Positions 1 through 6,283 of a stretch of 11,315 nucleotides of DNA are shown piece after piece. The notes below the pieces were generated by a model. That model was not told the origin of the DNA. It saw only the letters and a list, made by a program, of their open reading frames with translations, and searched no databases. The DNA lies in the NCBI GenBank assembly GCA_937967755.1, contig CALBTA010000355.1, positions 1-11,315 on the forward strand. Reading direction: 5' to 3'. Made by a program: the position numbers and the translations under genes. The DNA is from an uncultured Planctomycetaceae bacterium. Its GTDB lineage: Bacteria > Planctomycetota > Planctomycetia > Pirellulales > Pirellulaceae. Position 1 is the first letter of the stretch. The number at the start of each line of letters is the position of its first letter.

Positions 1-2
1 AA

Positions 3-773
3 CGCAACAAGATGGTCGACGAAGCGGTCGTTGGCGCGGGCGTGAAGAACGAGCGGGTGATCGAAGCGATGCGCAAGACGCCGCGGCATGAGTTCGTCAC
101 GCGCAACCTCTGGCCGCGGGCTTATTTCGATATGGCGTTGCCCATCGGCGAGCAGCAAACGATTTCATCTCCGTTCATCGTCGCATATATGACCGAAGCG
201 ATTGACCCGCAGGCCAGTGAGAAAGTACTAGAGATCGGAACGGGCAGCGGGTATCAGGCGGCCGTGCTAAGCCCGTTGGCGAAGGAAGTTTACAGCATCG
301 AAATCGTACCCGAACTTGGCCGCGGCGCGATGCGAACGCTGCGCCGGCTGAAGTACGACAACGTGTACGTGAAGGTCGGCGATGGCTACCAAGGTTGGGC
401 GGAGCATGCCCCGTTTGACAAGATCATTGTCACGTGCAGCCCTGAGCGAGTCCCGCGCCCGTTGGTCGAGCAGTTGCGCGAAGGGGGGCGCATCGTCGTC
501 CCCGTCGGAGAGCGGTACCAACAATCGCTGGTGTTGTTGACGAAGCGCAACGGCGAAATGGAAGCCGAGGACTTGCGGCCGACTTTGTTCGTTCCGATGA
601 CCGGCAAGGCCGAAGACGGCCGGCGCGTGCAGCCGGATCCGAAGAACCCGCAAGTGATCAACGGCGGGTTGAAGAAGAGCCGGATGAAAGCGGCCACGTA
701 CCGGGTTGGTACTATCAGCGGCAGCAAGTATGGGAGGGCGGCAACGAAGCCCCGCGCGGGAAAGGCTTCATGA
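3..773 (+). CDS. pcm: Protein-L-isoaspartate O-methyltransferase, catalytic part (5'-partial, frameshifted near 670)
   Basis: Repairs damaged proteins by SAM-dependent methylation of L-isoaspartyl residues. Counting from the ATG at 12, the family motifs appear in order: [11 protein letters not shown] (42-52, substrate loop), the SAM motif [11 protein letters not shown] (72-82), GDGYQGW (123-129), [14 protein letters not shown] (135-148) and [13 protein letters not shown] (155-167). The frame is open back to base 3 (R-N-K before the ATG) and no ribosome site is visible at 12. Planctomycete homologues, as I recall them, carry an export signal upstream, so the true start is probably outside the window. 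Reading is sound up to NPQVINGG (about 212-219). After that the frame gives a low-quality tail ending at 773, while the homologous protein continues in the frame two bases on (see next entry). The last 100 bases of this ORF are therefore probably not the native protein. The methyltransferase identity is very secure. Confidence 0.92.
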   Translation, partial: RNKMVDEAVVGAGVKNERVIEAMRKTPRHEFVTRNLWPRAYFDMALPIGEQQTISSPFIVAYMTEAIDPQASEKVLEIGTGSGYQAAVLSPLAKEVYSIEIVPELGRGAMRTLRRLKYDNVYVKVGDGYQGWAEHAPFDKIIVTCSPERVPRPLVEQLREGGRIVVPVGERYQQSLVLLTKRNGEMEAEDLRPTLFVPMTGKAEDGRRVQPDPKNPQVINGGLKKSRMKAATYRVGTISGSKYGRAATKPRAGKAS

Positions 774-1126
774 CTTTCCGCAACGAAGAGATCGGTCGGG
801 TCAGCCACGCGATGCAAGGCTTCGCCATCGACGGGCGCGAAGTTCCCTCTTTGGAATTCTCAGCGATGGCGAAAAGCAAAGACGTGCTGTGGGGCAGGGG
901 GACCGACGAACGCCCGATGGTTTCGATTACGCTCTATGATGCGCAACGAAAACACTTGGGTGCCTGGTGGATCGGTCCTTGGCATGGCGACAATTCCTGG
1001 CACGAAAAATCAAAGACCATCCGCGTTCCTCCCGCCGCCCGCGAAGGGATTCTGCGCATCGGCCTGTTCGGAGCCAAAGGGGAGATTTCCTTCGACGCGA
1101 TTCAGATGAAGGCGAACTCTCGGTAG
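671..1126 (+). pseudogene. C-terminal domain of the same methyltransferase, displaced by a one-base frameshift
   Basis: From 671 this frame reads [18 protein letters not shown] and then a compact beta-rich domain ending KGEISFDAIQMKANSR, with TAG at 1124-1126. It joins the upstream frame exactly where that frame loses sense: INGG followed by a codon needing one more T (TTT for Phe; only TT at 669-670), then GAA GAA. Adding one base gives an uninterrupted protein of about 371 residues from the ATG at 12. The part from the ATG at 770 (118 residues) could be called alone as a hypothetical protein, but nothing suggests independent translation. The domain has features such as SHAMQGFAIDGREV, AWWIGPWHGDNSW and ILRIGLFGAKGEISFD, resembling jelly-roll carbohydrate-binding-type modules; that fold is an inference. 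I recall planctomycete methyltransferases with a similar tail. Either a sequencing/assembly error or a real recent mutation would explain it. Confidence 0.85.
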
Positions 1127-1270
1127 TTTGCAGGCCGCGGCGTTGGGAAAATGACTGGAGGCTTCGTTCGCAGTTCTAATTGCGTTAGTCAGCCTGCCTC
1201 CAACGCCAAGGCGGCATCTCTAACCCCACTCAACGGGGGGTGGACTGATGCAATTAGAGCCTGCAGAAAG

Positions 1271-1288
1271 TGTAAAGCTGGGTTTACA
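1271..1288. promoter_or_regulatory. Perfect dyad TGTAAA-N6-TTTACA, possible operator
   Basis: Six-base arms with a six-base centre form a perfect 18-bp dyad. Its geometry (half-sites one helical turn apart) is like sites bound by dimeric regulators such as the CRP/FNR superfamily, but the half-site is not the classical TGTGA, so the family is a guess. It lies about 190 bases upstream of the PEP-CTERM gene and 145 bases after the methyltransferase stop. It could also be only a short hairpin in the upstream transcript's tail. Confidence 0.3.
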
Positions 1289-1292
1289 CATT

Positions 1293-1325
1293 AGCGCTAA
1301 CCTGCTGAGACAGGTTTGCGCTTTT
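1293..1325 (+). terminator. Hairpin followed by a short T run, likely terminator of the methyltransferase transcript
   Basis: AGCGC-T-AACCTG pairs with CAGGTT-T-GCGCT around the loop CTGAGA: eleven base pairs broken by a single T-T mismatch, followed directly by four T (1322-1325). The stem is strong but the T run is short. Position fits an end signal for the upstream gene, whose stop is at 1126. The 10-base palindrome TTAGCGCTAA (1291-1300) overlaps its left arm. Confidence 0.45.
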
Positions 1326-1414
1326 GCTGGTGACGCTTTGGACGAAAGCGCTGTCGTGGAACGACTGCTTTTCCGCAAGTCTTTGACATAAAACAAGTTA
1401 TTGCGATTTCCCTT

Positions 1415-1442
1415 TTGCGGTGCCATCACTTTGGCGCATAAT
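1415..1442 (+). promoter_or_regulatory. Possible sigma-70-type promoter for the PEP-CTERM gene
   Basis: TTGCGG (1415-1420) and CATAAT (1437-1442) are 16 bases apart, giving a leader of about 30 bases before the ATG at 1478. A perfect TTGACA stands at 1383-1388 but has no -10 box at proper distance. Both are weak predictions because planctomycete promoters are poorly defined. Confidence 0.3.
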
Positions 1443-1477
1443 TTGCATTGCTTAGAGCGTCTGGATAGGAAGAAAAC

Positions 1478-2383
1478 ATGTACCCATCGGGGAGTCCAAT
1501 GTCTAATCAGTTTCAAGTTAGGCCGTTTTTGGCTGTTGCCGTTTTGGCGACTGCAACTCTTGTCATCGGAACGCACGCTCATTCTCAATCGCTGACGTTT
1601 GACTCGAGAACGCAGGTGTCGACCAACAACGCAAATTTCGATATTTCGGTCTTCGACGGAAATGCGAAGTATAACGATCGCGGAATTGGCGGGTCCGAGC
1701 CGGGTGCCCCAACTTTCCAAAACATTTTGGGCGACGGCACGGTGCTGGACTACAACTTTGTCGGCAATGCCGGTAACGGCAGCCCGCTCACCACCTATGC
1801 CAGCGGCACGGCGGGTCGTATCCCGACTCCGGTGGCACCGGCGGCGAATGTGCATGGAAACGGGGAAGATTGGGCGAACGTCTGGACGACGAATGACCCG
1901 GGCGCACTGATTGACTTCAGTGGGAGTACAAGGAACCACAACCCAACTGGTGTGGCTGGGGCTGCAAACACTTTCGCTAGAGCGGCGGAGGTTGATGGAA
2001 CGATTGATATCTCTGGACTAGAAACGGGACAGGTGTACATTCCGCACGGAACGTTTGTCAATGACTGGACCCTCACTCTGACCATGACAGGAGCCGGACA
2101 ACCGGACCTCGTCGCCAGCGAGACCCAAGGTGGCAATGGCCCGAATACAAACTTTGGCTGGATTACGGAATTCGACTTCGACAACACCGGCCTCCTATAC
2201 GACGAGATCAGTTATAACTTCACTCACGGAGACCGTGATGGCTCTCGGGCTCGCTTTATGGGAGTCATTCTAGACGGGAATGCCGCAACCGTCGTGCCTG
2301 AACCCGCCAGTATCGCCATTTGGTCGTTGCTGGGCTTGGGCTTGGCTGGATTCGGTTGCTACCGCGTGCGACGTAAGAAGTAG
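1478..2383 (+). CDS. Secreted PEP-CTERM sorting-domain protein
   Basis: A 301-residue exported protein. It has an N-terminal signal peptide (hydrophobic core about 17-31, FLAVAVLATATLVIG, with likely cleavage near HAHSQS), a roughly 235-residue Asn/Gly/Thr-rich, probably beta-sheet ectodomain without cysteine, and a C-terminal PEP-CTERM signal: VPEPAS (273-278), a hydrophobic segment (279-294) and the basic tail YRVRRKK. Such tails are recognised by exosortase (EpsH/Xrt family), which cuts at the motif and hands the protein to the cell surface or extracellular matrix. No exosortase gene is in the window. Two starts are possible: ATG 1478 behind AGGAAG (1467-1472), and ATG 1499 behind GGGGAG (1489-1494); the second gives a more ordinary signal-peptide N-region. 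The gene looks monocistronic, with a terminator after it. The ectodomain family is not recognised. Confidence 0.9.
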   Translation: MYPSGSPMSNQFQVRPFLAVAVLATATLVIGTHAHSQSLTFDSRTQVSTNNANFDISVFDGNAKYNDRGIGGSEPGAPTFQNILGDGTVLDYNFVGNAGNGSPLTTYASGTAGRIPTPVAPAANVHGNGEDWANVWTTNDPGALIDFSGSTRNHNPTGVAGAANTFARAAEVDGTIDISGLETGQVYIPHGTFVNDWTLTLTMTGAGQPDLVASETQGGNGPNTNFGWITEFDFDNTGLLYDEISYNFTHGDRDGSRARFMGVILDGNAATVVPEPASIAIWSLLGLGLAGFGCYRVRRKK

Positions 2384-2405
2384 ACCACTCAAACTGGGTG
2401 ACAAC

Positions 2406-2457
2406 ACACCCGCGGTTCTTCGGCTTGTAGCTTGAAGAGTCGCGGGTGTTTCTTTTT
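2406..2457 (+). terminator. Rho-independent terminator after the PEP-CTERM gene
   Basis: ACACCCGCG (2406-2414) pairs perfectly with CGCGGGTGT (2441-2449). Inside, TCTTC and GAAGA can also pair. The stem is followed by TTCTTTTT (2450-2457). It starts 23 bases after the stop codon and separates this gene from the SGNH gene. Confidence 0.8.
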
Positions 2458-2480
2458 GCGCGGTTTCGTCAGCATCCGTG

Positions 2481-2486
2481 TAGAAT
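2481..2486 (+). promoter_or_regulatory. Possible -10 box (TAGAAT) placed for a leaderless transcript
   Basis: TAGAAT ends only six bases before the ATG at 2493, so transcription would be expected to begin at or next to the start codon. No Shine-Dalgarno sequence is seen upstream of that ATG and no good -35 box at 16-18 bases. The box matches the consensus in five of six positions. Confidence 0.4.
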
Positions 2487-2492
2487 GCTCGC

Positions 2493-4655
2493 ATGGGGTC
2501 CAAGCAAACAAACGAACGAAAGCCAAAGGCCGAAGGTAGCCCAGGGGGCAGAGTTCAGGTTCACTTGCCCCTCTGGAAAAAGGCCGTGTTCTCGGCTTTG
2601 TTGCTCGCCGCTTTCTTTACTACGGCAGAGTTCATTCTGTTTCTGCTTGGGGTGACGCCGCTGGTGGGAGACGAGGATCCGCTCGCCGGGTTTTCATCGC
2701 AAATCCCCGTCTATCAAGAGCGAGCCGGCGACAGTCAACCAGTGCAGATGGTGACCGCGCGCAATAAACTGCGCTTCTTCAATCAACAGCAGTTTGCCAA
2801 ACGCAAGGACGAGGGTGTCACACGAGTTTTCTGCTTGGGCGGATCGACGACTTACGGCCGGCCTTACAACGACTCGACTTCCTTCTGCGGATGGTTGCGT
2901 GAATTTCTGCCGCACGCCGATCCTTCTCGCCGATGGGAAGTGATCAACGCCGGCGGCATCAGCTACGCCAGCTATCGGGTTGCGGCCGTGATGAGAGAGC
3001 TTTCCGCCTACCAGCCAGATATTTTCATTGTTTACTGCGGCCACAACGAATTCCTGGAGCATCGAACTTACTCCGACGTGATCGATACACCTGCCCCCGT
3101 CCGGGGTGTCACCGCGCAGCTGAGCCGTACCCGCGTTTACAGCGCCATGGTACGAGTCACCAGGGGGCAGCCCGAACCAATCGCTCACAGCGAACAAACA
3201 GCCGAGGAGTTCGCTGACGAAGTCGACGCGATTCTCGACCAATCCGTGGGTCTGGAAGCCTACGAGCGAGACGAAAAATTACGTGAGCACGTGCTCGGGC
3301 AATACCGGGTCAATATGTCACAGATGGTCGACATCGCCCGGTCCAGCGGGGCGGATGTCGTGCTCATTACACCAGCTTCCAACTGGCGCGACTGTTCGCC
3401 GTTTAAGAGCCAACACGGAGGAGATATAGCGCCGGAACAACAAGAGCATTTCGCGGAACTGCTGCAACGCGCTCGATTTAGCTATGAGGCGGGCAATTTC
3501 TCCAGCGCGCTTGACGACCTGGATAAGGCGTTGGCGATTGATGAACTGTACGCCCAAACCCACCACTTGCGCGGCCGCGTGCTGGATGGGCTAGGGCAAC
3601 ACGCAGAGGCGAAAGCGGCCTACCAACGTGCCCTGGACGAAGACGTTTGCCCTCTACGCGCCTTGTCGCCAATTGCAGATATCGTGGCTGATATTGCCCA
3701 CGAGCAGAACGTCCCGTTAGTCGACTTCGCCGCATTGGTTGAAGAGCAATCAACTGACGGTATTCCAGGGGAAGACTTATTTCTCGATCACGTCCACCCG
3801 ACGATCGACGGTCACCGTATGTTAGCGTTGGCGACTATCGATGAGTTGGATCAGCAAAACTTATTGAGAGTCGCCGACGGGTGGAACGATGCGACCATTG
3901 ACAGAGTGACGTCCGAGGTTCTCGCCGATGTCGACCCCCGCGCTCAAGGTGTGGCGATGCGAAACCTTTCTAAAGTCTACGCCTGGGCGGGTAAGAAAGA
4001 GGAAGCGTACCGCGCCGCCCACAAGGCATTGGAGCTTTACCCGGGGGACGCCGAAGCGCACGACCAGGTGGGCAACCTCGCTTACCGTTTGGGCAAGACG
4101 GATGAAGCGGTCGAGCGCCTTCGTTTTCTCGTGAGCTTCGAGCTGTCCCCCGATGTGACCTTCTACGTCAAAGCGCACACGCAACTCGCCAGAATGCTTG
4201 CCGAGCGGGGCGAGTACGATGAATGTGAAGCCGTGTTGGCCAGGCTGTTGCGGATCGATCCAGAGAACGCAGCCGCGCAGCAACAATGGGGCGAATTGCT
4301 CATGCTGCAAGGAAGCCGGCTGCTTAACGACGGACGTCCGGCCGACGCGGCGGAAAAACTGCGCCAATTGACCCGTTTGCAACCGGAAAACACCGATGGC
4401 AAAGTCCAGTTGGCGACGGCGCTGATTCGAACGAACGACTATCAGGCCGCCGCCCCGGTTCTGAGGTCGATCATTGACGAGCAGCCAGGATTCTTAGCGG
4501 CATACGACAACCTGAGCTTCGTACTCGCCCAACTCGGCCAACTGGATGAAGCGGAAGAGGTGTGCCGGCAAGCTTTGGAAATTGACCCCAGCCACGATGC
4601 CGCCCAGCGGAATCTTCAAATCATCCTGCGGCGAAGGGGTTCGGCCAGCCCTTAA
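2493..4655 (+). CDS. Membrane-anchored SGNH/GDSL hydrolase-like protein with internal and C-terminal TPR repeats
   Basis: A 720-residue protein. A basic N-terminus is followed by one membrane segment (about 30-53), which probably anchors the rest outside the cytoplasm. An SGNH fold follows: block I FCLGGSTTYG (113-122, nucleophile Ser118), block II INAGG (151-155), block III GHNEF (183-187, with Asn185) and block V DHVHP (432-436, Asp432 and His435 as the acid/base pair). All four catalytic blocks are present, so it is probably an active esterase or acyl/acetyl transferase-type enzyme; the substrate is unknown. Between blocks III and V sits a TPR-like insert (about 317-385, e.g. YEAGNFSSALDDLDKALAID). 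A longer TPR array follows the enzyme domain (about 485-710, e.g. GQLDEAEEVCRQALEIDPS), suggesting partner binding. The nearest genes are envelope proteins but separate transcription units. No obvious terminator follows. GGST in place of GDS is common in this branch of the family. Confidence 0.9.
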   Translation: MGSKQTNERKPKAEGSPGGRVQVHLPLWKKAVFSALLLAAFFTTAEFILFLLGVTPLVGDEDPLAGFSSQIPVYQERAGDSQPVQMVTARNKLRFFNQQQFAKRKDEGVTRVFCLGGSTTYGRPYNDSTSFCGWLREFLPHADPSRRWEVINAGGISYASYRVAAVMRELSAYQPDIFIVYCGHNEFLEHRTYSDVIDTPAPVRGVTAQLSRTRVYSAMVRVTRGQPEPIAHSEQTAEEFADEVDAILDQSVGLEAYERDEKLREHVLGQYRVNMSQMVDIARSSGADVVLITPASNWRDCSPFKSQHGGDIAPEQQEHFAELLQRARFSYEAGNFSSALDDLDKALAIDELYAQTHHLRGRVLDGLGQHAEAKAAYQRALDEDVCPLRALSPIADIVADIAHEQNVPLVDFAALVEEQSTDGIPGEDLFLDHVHPTIDGHRMLALATIDELDQQNLLRVADGWNDATIDRVTSEVLADVDPRAQGVAMRNLSKVYAWAGKKEEAYRAAHKALELYPGDAEAHDQVGNLAYRLGKTDEAVERLRFLVSFELSPDVTFYVKAHTQLARMLAERGEYDECEAVLARLLRIDPENAAAQQQWGELLMLQGSRLLNDGRPADAAEKLRQLTRLQPENTDGKVQLATALIRTNDYQAAAPVLRSIIDEQPGFLAAYDNLSFVLAQLGQLDEAEEVCRQALEIDPSHDAAQRNLQIILRRRGSASP

Positions 4656-4839
4656 CGTTGTTCTCCATTCGCCGTTTCTGCCACCATATTGCCAGGGATG
4701 GAGGGAACTGTAGCGGGGGTTGTTACGGAAATCGAATCGTTGGATAGATGTTCTGGCCACGCAAGGTTCCAGCACTAATAAAGCCCCTACCCGACTTATT
4801 TATCCCAAATTTATTAACCGGAAAATTTATCCTAAGCGG

Positions 4840-4867
4840 TTGAATTGGAAGCTAGCTCTGCTATGCT
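4840..4867 (+). promoter_or_regulatory. Probable promoter of the TIGR03000 repeat-protein gene
   Basis: TTGAAT (4840-4845) and TATGCT (4862-4867) are separated by 16 bases, each matching the sigma-70 consensus in four to five positions. An AT-rich stretch lies directly upstream. The predicted transcript starts near 4874 and has a leader of about 130 bases. Confidence 0.5.
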
Positions 4868-4880
4868 CGCAATTGCAGGC

Positions 4881-4907
4881 ATTTGAACCAATCCGGGGGG
4901 TTCAAAT
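4881..4907 (+). promoter_or_regulatory. Perfect 9-bp hairpin at the 5' end of the leader
   Basis: ATTTGAACC (4881-4889) and GGTTCAAAT (4899-4907) are perfect complements around the nine-base loop AATCCGGGG. The hairpin would begin a few bases after the predicted transcription start. It could stabilise the mRNA 5' end or be an operator read as DNA. There is no T run, so it is not a simple terminator. Confidence 0.5.
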
Positions 4908-4989
4908 CAGGCTTAGATCGGGATGCCGGGTTTCGGTCGAAGCGCAGCAAACCTGGGGATCATCAACACTCGGCCTATCGGACTTAGAC

Positions 4990-4994
4990 AGGAG
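4990..4994 (+). promoter_or_regulatory. Ribosome binding site AGGAG that fixes a TTG start
   Basis: AGGAG lies eight bases before TTG 5003. No ATG or GTG start fits in this frame nearby, and the TTG directly opens a well-formed signal peptide (M-SKRISVVLGALAVFAF). Confidence 0.75.
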
Positions 4995-5002
4995 ACATCA
5001 CC

Positions 5003-6124
5003 TTGAGTAAGCGCATTTCCGTAGTTCTTGGCGCGTTGGCTGTTTTTGCCTTCGCGAGCACGCAAGCTATGGCGGGCCACGGCCATCACGGCAGCCACGG
5101 TAGTTATGGAAGCCACGGCAGCTACGGCAGCCATGGTTCGTACGGATCGCACGGTAGTTATGGCAGCCACGGAAGTTGGGGCGGGCACCGTTGGCACCGC
5201 AAGCATCACGTTTCGTACCACGGCAGTTGGGGTTCGCACGGTAGCTATGGGTCGCACGGTAGTTACGGCTCCCACGGCAGCTATGGCTCGCACGGTGGTT
5301 ACACTTCGCATGGCAGCTACGGCAGCCATGGTTCGCATGGTGGATACGTTTCTCACTACGGCGGAAGCCATGGCAGCCACGGTAGTTACGGTGGCGGTTC
5401 TGTCGGCGGCGTTTACTACTCCGTCCCAAGTTACACCTACCCGACGCACAGTTACGAGTCCTCCGGTTCGACCATTTATTATCAAGGCGAATCGTCGGGC
5501 GGCGGTGGCGTAATTCAAAGCCAGGACCAAGATTTGCCGGACCTGCCCGATCTTCCCAGCGCCGGTAGCAGCAGCAACGGCACGCTGCATGTGAACGTTC
5601 CCGCCGATGCCAAGATTTTTGTCAACGGCCGCGAGACAACCAGCGTCGGCGCATCCCGGAAGTACGTCTCGAAGAATCTGCAATCGGGTCTTCAATATCG
5701 CTACGAAATTCGCGCCGTGGCCACCGTTGATGGTCAACCGCGTGAACAAGTTCGCACGGTCAATCTGCGAGCAGGTGAATCGGTCAACGTTTCGTTCGAC
5801 CTGAAAGACGTTCCGGCGATTGCGGAACAGGAAGAAGTCGACGACAAAGTGCAAACCAAACTGACCGTCAACGTGCCCGAAGGCGCGAAGATTTATCTCG
5901 CCGGGCGGGAAACGAAGTCGGTCGGTTCGCAGCGGGTGTTTGCAACTTCAAAATTGAGCGAAGGCCAACAGTGGAGTGACTATGTTGTCCGTGCCACGCT
6001 CGAACAAGACGGGCGGATGCTGACCAAGGATCAAACGTTGACGCTCGTTGGCGGTCAGGATCGGCAAATCGCGTTTGACTTCAGCGATGTCGACGTCGCC
6101 TCGGTCGCTTCGTCTACTCGCTAG
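5003..6124 (+). CDS. Secreted His/Gly/Ser/Tyr-repeat protein with two TIGR03000 domains
   Basis: A 373-residue exported protein starting at TTG. Signal peptide 1-24, with cleavage expected after AMA. Residues about 25-130 are low-complexity repeats of G-S-H-G-S-Y type in two blocks, split by the basic stretch GGHRWHRKHH (60-69); I count 23 histidines between 26 and 126. A Tyr/Pro/Ser-rich linker (137-193) contains DLPDLPDLP. Then come two copies of TIGR03000, a domain known only from planctomycetes and without known function: about 194-267 (NVPADAKIFVNGRETTSVGA...) and 286-361 (NVPEGAKIYLAGRETKSVGS...). The repeats could bind metal ions, or form a flexible adhesive or wall-associated segment; both are inferences. 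Synonymous codons vary strongly among repeats. The gene has its own promoter and terminator. ORFs on the other frames and strand here are only echoes of the repeats. Confidence 0.9.
   Translation: MSKRISVVLGALAVFAFASTQAMAGHGHHGSHGSYGSHGSYGSHGSYGSHGSYGSHGSWGGHRWHRKHHVSYHGSWGSHGSYGSHGSYGSHGSYGSHGGYTSHGSYGSHGSHGGYVSHYGGSHGSHGSYGGGSVGGVYYSVPSYTYPTHSYESSGSTIYYQGESSGGGGVIQSQDQDLPDLPDLPSAGSSSNGTLHVNVPADAKIFVNGRETTSVGASRKYVSKNLQSGLQYRYEIRAVATVDGQPREQVRTVNLRAGESVNVSFDLKDVPAIAEQEEVDDKVQTKLTVNVPEGAKIYLAGRETKSVGSQRVFATSKLSEGQQWSDYVVRATLEQDGRMLTKDQTLTLVGGQDRQIAFDFSDVDVASVASSTR
5081..5400 (+). repeat. Degenerate in-frame tandem repeat coding for GSHGSY units
   Basis: Short units such as GGCAGCCACGGTAGTTAT recur in phase with the reading frame, in blocks at about 5081-5180 and 5220-5400. 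Units differ mostly at third positions and in the choice of AGC/AGT/TCG serine codons, so the protein pattern is better conserved than the DNA. Confidence 0.85.
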
Positions 6125-6174
6125 CTGATAGGTACGACGGTCTTCCAAGGCTGTCGAAATTACTCAACCGCTAC

Positions 6175-6219
6175 AACCCTCGCCGCGACCTCGTTCGCCG
6201 CGAGGGTTATTTTCTTCTT
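6175..6219 (+). terminator. Rho-independent terminator after the TIGR03000 gene
   Basis: AACCCTCGC (6175-6183) pairs perfectly with GCGAGGGTT (6200-6208). A second stem GCGA/TCGC continues inside after one C-C mismatch, with loop CCTCGT. ATTTTCTTCTT follows (6209-6219). A clear and strong signal 50 bases after the stop codon. Confidence 0.85.
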
Positions 6220-6225
6220 GCCCAG

Positions 6226-6238
6226 CCGATTTAATCGG
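6226..6238. promoter_or_regulatory. Palindrome CCGATT-T-AATCGG, possible operator
   Basis: Perfect six-base arms around a single base, 45 bases upstream of the next start codon and just after the terminator, where the promoter of the HTTM gene pair must lie. No clear -35/-10 pair is visible nearby, so its role is unproven. Confidence 0.3.
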
Positions 6239-6283
6239 TAAGACAAAAATATCTACCCGGCAGGCGGGTCGATACGAACTCAC

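Larger units (their letters stand above)
1127..1477. other. Intergenic region rich in short inverted repeats
   Basis: No credible gene is seen in these 351 bases; the ORFs crossing it have no family features. The stretch holds several dyads. GGCGTTGG (1139-1146) can pair with CCAACGCC (1200-1207). CTAATTGC (1176-1183) can pair with GCAATTAG (1250-1257). TGTAAA and TTTACA (1271-1288) are separated by six bases. A long hairpin lies at 1293-1322, CGCTTT/AAAGCG at 1334-1350, and GTCGT/ACGAC at 1353-1365. A possible promoter for the next gene lies near 1437. Two or more of these may simply be the end of the upstream transcript. Confidence 0.6.
4656..5002. other. Intergenic region with promoter and leader of the repeat protein
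   Basis: No credible gene is seen in these 347 bases. CTCCAT (4663-4668) and ATGGAG (4698-4703) form a weak dyad without a T run, so it is a poor terminator. The part 4795-4833 is AT-rich and contains ATTTATCC twice (4798-4805, 4825-4832) with a third ATTTAT between them (4809-4814). It sits just upstream of the promoter entered below, where an UP element would be. The remainder is the leader, with a hairpin at 4881-4907 and the ribosome site at 4990. Confidence 0.6.

Noticed and set aside
706..939. 77-residue open frame in the third reading frame across the frameshift
   Set aside because: It is Arg-rich and unrelated to the methyltransferase family. The other two frames together account for the protein.
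1383..1388. Perfect TTGACA as -35 box for the PEP-CTERM gene
   Set aside because: No -10-like hexamer occurs 15-19 bases downstream. The CATAAT at 1437 is 48 bases away.
1220..1939. 239-residue minus-strand open frame across the gap and PEP-CTERM gene
   Set aside because: Its product has no family features, and more than half of it is antisense to a clearly coding frame.
4890..4915. GGTTCAAATC resembles the T-arm of a tRNA
   Set aside because: The flanking bases do not form a T-stem (GGGGG against CAGGC) and no acceptor, D or anticodon arm fits. The sequence is explained by the ATTTGAACC/GGTTCAAAT hairpin.
5081..5400. CRISPR-like regular repeat spacing
   Set aside because: The repeats are contiguous, degenerate, in frame and within a gene. 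There are no unique spacers.
4913..5854. 313-residue open frame on the minus strand, and a 161-residue plus-strand frame at 5028-5513
   Set aside because: Both are out-of-phase readings of the repeat tract, giving Ala/Thr/Val-rich low-complexity protein without a ribosome site. The frame with signal peptide and TIGR03000 domains is the real one.
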